Assembly: GCA_964474285.1 (NCBI GenBank)
Contig: CAYYSD010000001.1
Coordinates: forward strand, 6,237-70,236
Direction of reading: 5' to 3'
Source of the DNA: JACRBT01 sp964474285
GTDB taxonomy: Bacteria; Chloroflexota; Dehalococcoidia; Tepidiformales; Tepidiformaceae
DNA length: 64,000 nucleotides
The position numbers were made by a program, and so were the translations under genes. The notes under the pieces were generated by a model, which did no database searches, had not been told where the DNA came from, and saw only the letters and a program-made list of their open reading frames with translations. This document shows positions 1 through 7,601 of this stretch, piece by piece. Each line of letters begins with the position of its first letter. Position 1 is the stretch's first letter.

Positions 1-621
1 CGCCGGCAGCTGCGGCAGACCGGCCAGGTAGCTTGCCCGCCGCAGGTCGAGGTTCTCCGCACTCACGCCGAAGTACACGCGCGCCGCCGCTTCGATGCCA
101 TAGGCGCCCCGCCCGTAGTACACGTCGTTCAGATAGAGCTCCAGGATCTCATCCTTGGAACGATGCGTTTCGAGCTGGAGGGCGATCAGCGATTCCCGCG
201 CCTTCCGCACAGGTAGCGGTCCCCCGCCTTCCTGGAGGTAGAGCCTTCGCGCCAGCTGCTGCGTGATTGTCGAAGCCCCGCTGCGCTGCGAACGGAAGCG
301 GACGGCCGCGCGCACCATCGCCAGCGGGTCCACGCCGGGGTGTGATTCGAACCGCTGGTCCTCTGCCGCGATGGTCGCGTCCCGGGCGATGGGCGATACC
401 TGTTCCAGCGCGACCGGGATGCGGAAACCTTCCACCCCGTCGCGCTGGAGGACGGTGCCCCGGGCATCCAGCACCACTGTGCCCGGGACCACACCCTTTC
501 CTTCGGGCGCATCGAACGGCGCGAAGAAGACGTACGCAGGCAGAGCCAGCACGGCCGCTGCCACCACGCTCAATCGAACTCGCCGTGCCCAGGGCACGGC
601 CGGGACGGCCACGAAACGCAT
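1..621 (-). CDS. Penicillin-binding protein, glycosyltransferase (GT51) domain, C-terminus cut by window edge
   Basis: This is the first 207 residues of a bifunctional-type penicillin-binding protein that polymerises peptidoglycan glycan strands outside the membrane. A hydrophobic anchor covers residues 17-34. GT51 motifs follow: AAEDQRFESHPGVDPLA (holding the catalytic Glu), GASTITQQLARRLYL, and KDEILELYLNDVYYGRGAYGIEAA. The wording is closest to PBP1C-type enzymes (VVLDARG, then the HPGVDP form). The start is the ATG at 619-621, in frame with all motifs. The reading frame runs off position 1 without a stop, so the transpeptidase domain lies outside the window. The family call is firm; the PBP1C subtype is inference. 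Confidence 0.87.
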   Translation of the reverse strand, partial: MRFVAVPAVPWARRVRLSVVAAAVLALPAYVFFAPFDAPEGKGVVPGTVVLDARGTVLQRDGVEGFRIPVALEQVSPIARDATIAAEDQRFESHPGVDPLAMVRAAVRFRSQRSGASTITQQLARRLYLQEGGGPLPVRKARESLIALQLETHRSKDEILELYLNDVYYGRGAYGIEAAARVYFGVSAENLDLRRASYLAGLPQLPA

Positions 622-733
622 ACTTCACTACCAGACGTCGGGGCCGGGGCGCTGGTTCCACCATACATCGTCGTGGCTACGCAGACGGAATCGCGATGCG
701 TGTGTTATCGAGATGGATCCTCGCCTTGCATGC

Positions 734-739
734 TAAGGT
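734..739 (+). promoter_or_regulatory. Putative -10 hexamer for leaderless ppa
   Basis: TAAGGT lies exactly 6 bases before the GTG start of the pyrophosphatase gene. The same arrangement (tgcTAnnnT, 6-7 bases, start codon) recurs at several other genes here, suggesting transcription starts at the initiation codon. AAGG could instead act as a weak ribosome-binding site. Confidence 0.4.
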
Positions 740-745
740 GATCCC

Positions 746-1297
746 GTGACACACCCCTGGCACGACATCCCCGTCGACCCGGCCGACATCGGTGAACGCC
801 TGCCCGTCGTCATCGAGATCCCGGCCGGCACGAAGAACAAGTACGAACTCGACAAGTTCAGTGGCCTCCTCAAGCTGGACCGCGTCCTCCATTCGTCAGT
901 TCGCTACCCGGCCAACTACGGCTTCATCCCACGTACCTACTGCGATGACGGCGACCCGCTCGATGTCCTCGTCCTTGGCCAGGAGCCCGTACACCCGCTC
1001 ACCATCGTCTATGCCCGCCCAATCGGCGTGATGCACATGCGCGACCAGGGCAAAGCCGACGACAAAGTGCTTGCCGTGCACGGGATGGACCCGGCCGTCT
1101 CACATATCCACACGCTCGAACAGGCTCCGCCGCACATGCTCAAGGAGATCGAGCGCTTCTTCCTGGACTACAAGGTGCTGGAAGAGAAAGAGGTCGTCGT
1201 CGACCCGTTCGAAGGCCGCGAACGCGCGCTCGCCATCATCACCCAGGCGCTCCGCGACTACGAATCCTACCGCCCGCCCTGGCATTCGCCCCACTGA
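746..1297 (+). CDS. ppa: Inorganic pyrophosphatase (family I)
   Basis: A soluble family I pyrophosphatase of 183 residues that hydrolyses PPi to two phosphates and so pulls biosynthetic reactions forward. The family signature is intact: D68-G-D70-P-L-D73-V binds the metals. Also present are the early E-I-P-x-G-x-x-N-K-Y-E stretch near residues 24-34, RYPANYGFIP near 53-62, and the late KADDK aspartates near 103-107. The length is normal for a bacterial enzyme. The start is a GTG; a possible -10 element 6 bases upstream suggests a leaderless message. It converges on the histidine kinase gene, with only 6 bases between the two stops. Confidence 0.96.
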   Translation: MTHPWHDIPVDPADIGERLPVVIEIPAGTKNKYELDKFSGLLKLDRVLHSSVRYPANYGFIPRTYCDDGDPLDVLVLGQEPVHPLTIVYARPIGVMHMRDQGKADDKVLAVHGMDPAVSHIHTLEQAPPHMLKEIERFFLDYKVLEEKEVVVDPFEGRERALAIITQALRDYESYRPPWHSPH

Positions 1298-1303
1298 GTT
1301 GGG

Positions 1304-3250
1304 CTAGCCATCGCAGCCGGGGAGGTAGACGCTGAACGTCGCCCCCTCCCCTTCGCGGCTGTCCACTTCGACCCACCCTCCGTGGGAGCGCGCGATGCCG
1401 TGCACGATCGAAAGGCCCAGGCCGGTGCCTTCCCCGATCGACCTCGTCGTCATGTACGGTTCAAAGATGCGTTCACGGATGTGGGCCGCGATTCCCGGGC
1501 CGTCATCCTTCACCCAGATGCGGACGAATCGCCCCGGTTCCCGGCTCTCGCGATGGCGGCCCTCGACGCCGTTCGCGCCGATAACGATGAGCCCCCGCCC
1601 GGACATCGCGTCCCGCGCGTTGACCACGAGGTTCATGAGAACCTGGCGCAGCTGCACGCGGTCCGCGGAAAAGCGCGGACAGCCAGGCTCGACATCCAGC
1701 CCGAGATCGATGCCTGGACCGGCCAGGCGCTGGAGAATGCGGACTGAGTCGCGAAGGGCGGCGTCGGCATCGAGGGGCACGCGCGCCGGGTCCTGCTGGC
1801 GGGCGAACGTGAGCAGGCTGCGCACCAGGTCCGCGCAACCGGTGATGGCTTCGCGGGCATCGCGCAGTTCGGGCCACTCTTCATCGCCGCCGAGCCGCAT
1901 GATGGCGATGTCGATGTTGCCGAGCATCGTTGTCAGGTAGTTGTTGACGTCGTGGGCGATGCCCCCTGCGAGCGCGCCCACCGTGTCCATCCGCTGCGCG
2001 GAGTGGATCTGGGCTTCGAGCATCTTGCGAGCGGTGATGTCCTGCATCATGCCCACGATCCGAAGGACCTCGCCGTTGTCGCCGAAATCGCACAGCGCGC
2101 GGTCCCACACCCAGCGGTAGCTGCCATCGGCGTGACGGTAGCGGTATTCGCTCTCCGCCGGGCGCCGCGCAGCGACAGCCTGGTCGAGTTCGTTGAGCAC
2201 CCGCTGGAAGTCGTCGGGGTGAATGCGGCTGCGCCAGTCCTCCGGACGTGAGCCGTGGACCTCCGGCGTGTAGCCGAAGACCTCGAACAGGCTCCCGCTG
2301 AAGACCATCGTGCGCGAAGCGACATCCTCTTCATAGACAACCTGGTGGCTTGCCGCCACCACCTGTTCGTACCGGCGGTGTTCGGCGGTAAACGCCTCGC
2401 GCAGGATGCGCTCCTGCTCCGCACGCTCGGTCACGTCGACCACAATGCCCTCGACCGTGTCGGGGTCCCCGGGCTCCCCGGGGACGACGTGTCCTGTATC
2501 GCGCAGAACACGGCGGGAACCGTCGCGGTGGATGATTCCGAAAGTGACGTCATAACTGCCGCGGCGCGTGATGGCTTCGCCGATCGTGCGCGCGAGACGC
2601 TCGCGATCCTCGTCGGCGACGATGGCCATCCAGTACTGCCGGCCCGTGAGGAAGTCGCGGTCGCTATAGCCGCTAAGGTGCTGCACCTTGCGGTCGATGA
2701 ACTTGAGCTGGAGCCCCGCGCCCACTTCCCAACGGTGAAGGACGCCCGGCAGGTTGTTGAGCAAACTCGCGAATTGCTGCCGCGCGGAACGCACTTCGTC
2801 TTCCAGGTGCTTCTGTTGGGAAAAATCCCGCCCGATCGCCACGATCGAACGGATCGGTCCGTCGCCGGCGGCCTTGAGCCGCAGTTCGATCGGGAACACA
2901 TCACCCGAAGCGCGTCGATAGACCGACTTGAGGGGAGCATCGTCCTGCGCCGTCCGGTTCTGGGCGGCCAGGCAGGCGTAATCCACATGGCTGAAGAGGT
3001 CGTCGAAGTCAGTCACGGAGAGCCGAAGAAGGTCCGCGCGCGAGTAGCCGAGGGCAGCGCAGGCGGCGTTGTTGCAATCGGAAACATAGCCCGATTGCGC
3101 GTCGATCACGAGCACCGGATCGGACATGCCATCGAAGAGTGCGGTCAGCGCCTGGAGAGAAGCCGTCTCGCCCATCGGATGTTTTGCGGACACGAACCGG
3201 CGGAGGTGGCCGGCCGCCCTTTCTATGGGTATCGTCGGCACGTTCGGCAT
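1304..3250 (-). CDS. Triple-PAS sensor histidine kinase (NtrB-like, soluble)
   Basis: A 648-residue cytoplasmic histidine kinase with no membrane segment, so it senses an internal signal. It has three PAS/PAC modules (about 28-148, 160-275 and 290-410), then a HisKA dimerisation helix with phospho-acceptor H433 in IAHDVNN. The HATPase_c domain carries an N-box NARDAM near 544-549, a G1 box DDGPGI at 582-587 and a G2 box GEGTGLGLSI at 606-615. The IAHDxNN form is typical of NtrB/HisKA kinases. There is no receiver domain and no adjacent response-regulator gene, so the partner is unknown. It is divergent from the DUF3052 gene with 22 bases between starts. The start has no clear ribosome site; Met26 is an alternative. 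Confidence 0.94.
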   Translation of the reverse strand: MPNVPTIPIERAAGHLRRFVSAKHPMGETASLQALTALFDGMSDPVLVIDAQSGYVSDCNNAACAALGYSRADLLRLSVTDFDDLFSHVDYACLAAQNRTAQDDAPLKSVYRRASGDVFPIELRLKAAGDGPIRSIVAIGRDFSQQKHLEDEVRSARQQFASLLNNLPGVLHRWEVGAGLQLKFIDRKVQHLSGYSDRDFLTGRQYWMAIVADEDRERLARTIGEAITRRGSYDVTFGIIHRDGSRRVLRDTGHVVPGEPGDPDTVEGIVVDVTERAEQERILREAFTAEHRRYEQVVAASHQVVYEEDVASRTMVFSGSLFEVFGYTPEVHGSRPEDWRSRIHPDDFQRVLNELDQAVAARRPAESEYRYRHADGSYRWVWDRALCDFGDNGEVLRIVGMMQDITARKMLEAQIHSAQRMDTVGALAGGIAHDVNNYLTTMLGNIDIAIMRLGGDEEWPELRDAREAITGCADLVRSLLTFARQQDPARVPLDADAALRDSVRILQRLAGPGIDLGLDVEPGCPRFSADRVQLRQVLMNLVVNARDAMSGRGLIVIGANGVEGRHRESREPGRFVRIWVKDDGPGIAAHIRERIFEPYMTTRSIGEGTGLGLSIVHGIARSHGGWVEVDSREGEGATFSVYLPGCDG

Positions 3251-3272
3251 TGGCGAACAGTGGAGGAGAGCG

Positions 3273-3680
3273 ATGGCAGCAGGCTATTCCGGCACCCCGC
3301 TCTACAAGAAGATGGGGATTGTGGAAGGTTCGCGTGTATCAGTCGCAGGCGAACCCTTCGACCTCGCCGCCATCGCCGGGCCGCTCCCCGCCGGCGCTCG
3401 CTTCATCACTCCCGGCGAATCGGAAGCCGACGTGCTTCTCCTCGTAACGCGTTCCCGCGCAATCCTCGAAGCCGAATTCGCGCGCCTCGCGACCGGGGTG
3501 GCCAAGCGAGGCGGCTTCTGGATCGCCTGGCCCAAGCGCGCGTCGAAGGTCCCGACGGACATCACCGAAGATGTACTGCGCGAACTCATCCTCCCCACTG
3601 GTTGGGTCGACAACAAAGTCTGCGCCATCGACGAACAGTGGTCGGGCCTGCGTTTCGTCCGGCGATTGCGCGCCCGCTGA
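3273..3680 (+). CDS. DUF3052 family protein
   Basis: A 135-residue soluble protein of the DUF3052 family, whose function is unknown. Family hallmarks are clear: the N-terminal GYSGTPLYKKMGI, the central WIAWPKRASK, then TDITEDVLRE and a C-terminal VDNKVCAIDEQWSGLRFV. The fold is probably a small alpha/beta domain (inference). The ATG at 3273 is chosen because a strong GGAGGAG ribosome site sits 6 bases upstream and because the family begins at this point. An upstream in-frame extension would run into the divergent kinase gene. Its regulator or partner is not evident. Confidence 0.87.
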   Translation: MAAGYSGTPLYKKMGIVEGSRVSVAGEPFDLAAIAGPLPAGARFITPGESEADVLLLVTRSRAILEAEFARLATGVAKRGGFWIAWPKRASKVPTDITEDVLRELILPTGWVDNKVCAIDEQWSGLRFVRRLRAR

Positions 3681-3697
3681 GCCACCGGCACAAGCGC

Positions 3698-3727
3698 TTG
3701 CATCCCGATTGATGCCGTACCTATACT
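3698..3727 (+). promoter_or_regulatory. Putative sigma-70-type promoter of the peptide ABC importer operon
   Basis: TTGCAT (3698-3703) and TATACT (3722-3727) are separated by 18 bases in the gap between the DUF3052 and permease genes. The predicted start of transcription is near 3734, which gives a leader of about 60 bases ending in the GAGGGAG ribosome site of the first permease. Confidence 0.5.
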
Positions 3728-3795
3728 CCGCGGCACAATCTCACTTGCCGGTATAAACGTATTGGTCAACGAAGAACTTCTGCGAGGGAGCCGCC

Positions 3796-4761
3796 ATTAA
3801 CGCCTACATCATCCGGCGCCTGCTCTCTGCCATCCCGGTGGTCATCCTCGTCTCGATGCTCACGTTCATCGGTCAGTCACTGATCCCGGGGGATCCGGTG
3901 TTGGCGGCGATTGGCGGCGCGGAAGCGGCAGAGCTCTCATCGTTAGGTCCGGAATTCCTCGAAGCCAAAGAGAAGGAACTCGGTCTCGATAAGCCCCTGC
4001 CCATCCAATACCTGAAGTACATGCAGAGGGTGCTCCAGGGCGACTTTGGCAAGTCGTTCCGCACCGGCCAGCCAGTGACCTCGACGATTGGTGAGCGTCT
4101 CTCTGTTTCCGTGAAACTGAACATCATCACGTTCATCGTCAACACCACGCTGGCCATTTTCCTGGGCACCATCGCGGCGCTCTACCGCGGCACGATTATC
4201 GACTTCCTGGCCACGAGTTGGGCGGTGATGGGCGTGGCCACGCCGGGCTTCTGGCTCGCCATCCTCCTGATCTTATTGTTCTCGGTGAAGCTCAATTGGC
4301 TGCCCGCGGCCGGCTGGGTCGACCCGTTCGAAGACCCGGTGCAGGGCGCCCGCCACCTGGTCTTGCCCGTCCTTTCGCTCGGGCTCTTCGGTTCGGCCAC
4401 GATCATGCGCCAGACCCGCTCCGCGCTGCTTGAGGTGCTCCGCCAGGACTACATCGTCACGGCGCGCTCCAAGGGCCTCTCCGGGCGGGCCGTCATTCTC
4501 GGCCACGCACTCAAGAACGCCATGCTCCCCGTGGTCACCATTGTCGGCCTTTCGCTGGCAGGCCTCCTCGGAGGCAGCGTGCTTATCGAACGCGTCTTTG
4601 CCATCCCCGGCGTTGGCCGCCTCGCCCTCGATGCCACCAACTCGCGTGACTATCCCGTCATCCAGGCGATCGTCCTCCTCGCCGCCTTCGCGATCATCGC
4701 CGCCAACCTCATCACCGACATCCTCTACGCCCGCCTCGATCCGCGGATTCGCTACAACTAG
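3796..4761 (+). CDS. Peptide/nickel-type ABC importer permease (DppB family), apparent ATT start
   Basis: Inner-membrane permease of an oligopeptide-type ABC importer, 321 residues, six membrane helices. The BPD_transp_1 domain covers about residues 95-320, with the EAA-loop region near LLEVLRQDYIVTARSKGLS. The family N-terminus YIIRRLLSAIPVVILVSMLTF, the first membrane helix, is encoded upstream of the first conventional in-frame start (GTG at 3838). The only codon that fits both the family length and a well-spaced GAGGGAG ribosome site (3784-3790) is ATT at 3796; an in-frame stop lies at 3754-3756. It is followed by the DppC-type permease and two binding proteins. Confidence 0.9.
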   Translation: MNAYIIRRLLSAIPVVILVSMLTFIGQSLIPGDPVLAAIGGAEAAELSSLGPEFLEAKEKELGLDKPLPIQYLKYMQRVLQGDFGKSFRTGQPVTSTIGERLSVSVKLNIITFIVNTTLAIFLGTIAALYRGTIIDFLATSWAVMGVATPGFWLAILLILLFSVKLNWLPAAGWVDPFEDPVQGARHLVLPVLSLGLFGSATIMRQTRSALLEVLRQDYIVTARSKGLSGRAVILGHALKNAMLPVVTIVGLSLAGLLGGSVLIERVFAIPGVGRLALDATNSRDYPVIQAIVLLAAFAIIAANLITDILYARLDPRIRYN

Positions 4762-4800
4762 ACCCGTCGCGGCCCAATCGGGGCTGTGCCGAAGGAGACC

Positions 4801-5700
4801 ATGGCCACACAGACATCCGGCCTCACCCAGGACTTCGACTTCTACGTTGCGCCGGAACGTAGCGCCTGGCAGAACATCGTCTCGTTCGTGCGCGACCCGA
4901 AGGCCGCTGTCGCAACCGCGCTCCTCGGCACCTTTCTGTTGCTGGCGCTCTTCGCACCGTGGGTCGCGCCCTACGGAGAGGATGAGCAGGACCGCACCGC
5001 AAGCCTGGCATCGCCCAGCGCCGATCACATCTTCGGCACCGATCGGTTGGGCCGCGACGTCCTGAGTCGTGTCATCTACGGAAGCCGCGTGTCGCTGAGA
5101 GTCGGGATCATCGCGGTGGGTATCGCCGCAGCTATCGGCATTCCACTTGGGCTGATTGCCGGCTTCATGGGCCGCTGGCCAGACGAAATCATCATGCGCT
5201 TCGTGGACGCCTGGCTCGTGTTCCCGAACCTCATCCTCCTCCTGGCAATCATCGCCATCCTCGGGCCGGGAACCACAAACATCATGATCGCGATCGGCCT
5301 GAACTCGTTCCCTATATACGCACGCCTTACTCGGGCGCAGACCCTGTCGCTCAAACAGCGAGACTTCGTCCTCGCTGCCCGCACCCTCGGCGGGAACGAC
5401 GCCAACATCCTCTGGCGCCACATCCTCCCGAACGCCGTCCAGCCGCTCATCGTGCAGGGCTCGTTGGCCGTAGGCGCAGCCGTCCTGGCGGAAGCCGGGC
5501 TTAGCTTCCTCGGCATCGGAGTGAAGCCTCCAACCGCCACCTGGGGCGTGATCATCAACGACGGCTTCGTCGTCATCCGCACGAACCCCTGGATTTCCAT
5601 CGCACCGGGCATCGCCATCGTGCTGTTCGTCCTCGGGGTCAACTTGCTCGGAGACAGGCTGCGCGACGTACTCGACCCCCGCCTGCGCGGGTCTCGCTAA
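4801..5700 (+). CDS. Peptide/nickel-type ABC importer permease (DppC family)
   Basis: Second inner-membrane permease of the importer, 299 residues, with an N-terminal OppC_N segment (membrane helix about 38-58, ending ALFAPWVAPYGEDEQDR) and a BPD_transp_1 domain. The signature HIFGTDRLGRDVLSRVIYG is characteristic of DppC/OppC proteins. The EAA loop is near LSLKQRDFVLAARTLGG. The ATG at 4801 is preceded by AAGGAG, which decides it over an in-frame GTG five codons upstream. It probably pairs with the DppB protein just upstream. No DppD or DppF ATPase gene is in this window, so the ATPase must be encoded elsewhere. Confidence 0.95.
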   Translation: MATQTSGLTQDFDFYVAPERSAWQNIVSFVRDPKAAVATALLGTFLLLALFAPWVAPYGEDEQDRTASLASPSADHIFGTDRLGRDVLSRVIYGSRVSLRVGIIAVGIAAAIGIPLGLIAGFMGRWPDEIIMRFVDAWLVFPNLILLLAIIAILGPGTTNIMIAIGLNSFPIYARLTRAQTLSLKQRDFVLAARTLGGNDANILWRHILPNAVQPLIVQGSLAVGAAVLAEAGLSFLGIGVKPPTATWGVIINDGFVVIRTNPWISIAPGIAIVLFVLGVNLLGDRLRDVLDPRLRGSR

Positions 5701-5760
5701 GGAAGAACAAACAGGGAAGGAGGGCCAGCCATCCGAATCACGTCATCTCGCGGCACCGAC

Positions 5761-5793
5761 TGCGAGGCAATCCTCGGTCAATCGGCCCTCGCA
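5761..5793 (+). other. Stem-loop between permease and first binding-protein gene
   Basis: TGCGAGG and CCTCGCA (7 bp arms, 19-base loop) form a hairpin in the 115-base gap. There is no T-run, so it is more likely an mRNA-stabilising or attenuating element than a full terminator. Such hairpins commonly set the permease to binding-protein ratio in ABC importer operons. Confidence 0.4.
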
Positions 5794-5815
5794 TCACTCT
5801 CGAAGGGGGAGTCAC

Positions 5816-7498
5816 ATGGAATCGAACTATTGGAACCGGGCATTTCGCCGCCAGATGACGCGGCGTCGCATGCTGGCTTTCGCGGGCCAGGCGGGCGTTG
5901 CGGGCGCACTCGTCGCATGCGGGGGAGACAGCGGTGACGACGACGAAGAGGGCGGCGCGACGACCAACACACCCATCCCCGTTGCGACCCTGCCGCCCAG
6001 CCCGCTCACCTCGGCGAAGTTTGGAGGGACCATCAAGGTCGGTCACTCGGGGGCCAGCATAACGAACTTCGATCCCCACACCGGAGCGTCGGGCGGTGAA
6101 CATGCGATGTTCTATCCGCTCATGGACTCGTTGGTCGCCTACGATCAGAAGGGCAACCTCGATGCCAGCCTTTCGCTCGCCGAGAAGTGGGAACTGGCAG
6201 AACCAACCCGCGTCCTTCTCACTATCCGCTCCGGCGTGAAGTTCTCGGACGGCACCAACTTCTCAGCCGAAGACGTTAAGTGGAACATCGAACGCATCCT
6301 TGACCCCGCGCTGGCGGCAACCCCCCGTAGCGACCTCGCCGCAATCGATAGCGTCCAGGTTGTCGACAGCAAGCAGGTCGTGCTGAAGCTCAAACAACCA
6401 AGCGCCCCCTTGCTCACCAACTTCGGCGACCGCGGCGGCCAGATGATCTCGCGCACCGCACTGGAAAAAATGGGCAAGGACGCGTTCCGCCGTGCACCGG
6501 TCGGCACGGGCGCCTTCGTCCTCAAAGAGTGGCGGGACGATGCGTACCTGATCTACGAGAAGAACCCCAACTATTGGCGAAAGGACGCTATCGGCAATCA
6601 GCTCCCGTATCTTCAGACGATTCGGATCGAGATCATGCCGGACACTGCGGTCCGCACCGCTGCGTTCGAATCCGGTGGCATCGATGTCCTGATCGGCGCT
6701 GCTGCCACAGACACCAAACGCCTGATCGCAGATTCGAATGTCCAGACAGTGGACTTCATCGGTGCGGGAACTTCTCACTGGTACGTGAATCACGCCTTCG
6801 CGCCTCTCGATAACGTCTGGTTCAGGCGGGCGTTCTCGTCCGCGCTGGACCGCAAGAACTACATCAAGAACTTCCTCGTCGGCGATGAACCCATCGCGAC
6901 CGGGTTCCTGACCCCGGCGAGCTGGGGACACGATCCGAGCATTGAGAACTACAACTTCGATATTGCGAAAGCGAAGCAGTTCCTGCAGCAATCTGGCCTC
7001 CCGCCAGAGCAGTGGAGGGTGAAGGCGCAGCCCTTCGGCGCCACAATCACCGACGCCGAGCTGTTTTGGGCCACCAGTGTCAAGGAAGCCGGGATCACCA
7101 TCGATTGGGCTCAGCCCGAGCGCGACGGCTGGCAGAAGCGCACACTCAAGGGACTCGGGGGCGACGGCAGCAGCGGCATGTATTGGTCAGGGTTCTCACT
7201 CCGTGTGGACCCGGATGGCCACATGGGCCCGATGTTCTACAAGAACGGAGCCTACAACTCTGGCCAGGCGGCAACTCCTGAGGTTGAGCCCCTCCTCCTC
7301 AAGGCCCGCGAAACCTACGACCAGGCGGAGCGCAAGAAGCTCTACTCCGAAGCGCAGAAAAAGGCCGTGGAAATGCAGTATTCGTCGATCATGGTGCATT
7401 ACAGCGTCGCCAAGGGCTTCGCCCGGAAGCGTGTTGGCAACTTCTCTGCGTACTTCGGCGGGGAGGGCAAGTTCCGGTTCGGCAATCTCTGGGCATAA
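5816..7498 (+). CDS. Peptide-type ABC substrate-binding lipoprotein, copy 1 (SBP_bac_5)
   Basis: Extracytoplasmic solute-binding protein of the importer, 560 residues, SBP_bac_5 family (cluster C, peptide/nickel/opine type). The N-terminus has a twin-arginine stretch (TRRRML, residues 15-20) and a lipobox ending GALVAC with lipidated C35, so it is a probable Tat-exported lipoprotein. An acidic Gly/Asp linker follows. The family segment AEKWELAEPTRVLLTIRSG leads into FSDGTNFSAEDVKWNIER. A GGGGGAG ribosome site precedes the ATG. The next gene is a close paralogue with the same length and N-terminus. The ligand cannot be told from sequence. Confidence 0.95.
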   Translation: MESNYWNRAFRRQMTRRRMLAFAGQAGVAGALVACGGDSGDDDEEGGATTNTPIPVATLPPSPLTSAKFGGTIKVGHSGASITNFDPHTGASGGEHAMFYPLMDSLVAYDQKGNLDASLSLAEKWELAEPTRVLLTIRSGVKFSDGTNFSAEDVKWNIERILDPALAATPRSDLAAIDSVQVVDSKQVVLKLKQPSAPLLTNFGDRGGQMISRTALEKMGKDAFRRAPVGTGAFVLKEWRDDAYLIYEKNPNYWRKDAIGNQLPYLQTIRIEIMPDTAVRTAAFESGGIDVLIGAAATDTKRLIADSNVQTVDFIGAGTSHWYVNHAFAPLDNVWFRRAFSSALDRKNYIKNFLVGDEPIATGFLTPASWGHDPSIENYNFDIAKAKQFLQQSGLPPEQWRVKAQPFGATITDAELFWATSVKEAGITIDWAQPERDGWQKRTLKGLGGDGSSGMYWSGFSLRVDPDGHMGPMFYKNGAYNSGQAATPEVEPLLLKARETYDQAERKKLYSEAQKKAVEMQYSSIMVHYSVAKGFARKRVGNFSAYFGGEGKFRFGNLWA

Positions 7499-7543
7499 CG
7501 GGTGGACGACACGTCGGGCCGATTCAGTCCGGTCCGGCACCAG

Positions 7544-7572
7544 CCCAGCGATGGGCACAAGCCGCCGCTGGG
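7544..7572 (+). other. Stem-loop between the two binding-protein genes
   Basis: CCCAGCG and CGCTGGG (7 bp arms, 15-base loop) lie in the 103-base gap between the paralogous binding-protein genes. No T-tract follows, so read-through into copy 2 is likely. Confidence 0.35.
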
Positions 7573-7601
7573 CGGTTGGCAACCTGGAGGGTAAACACAT
7601 C

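Noticed and set aside
2255..3712. 485-codon plus-strand frame opposite the histidine kinase
   Set aside because: Antisense to PAS and kinase domains and out of frame with the DUF3052 gene that it overlaps.
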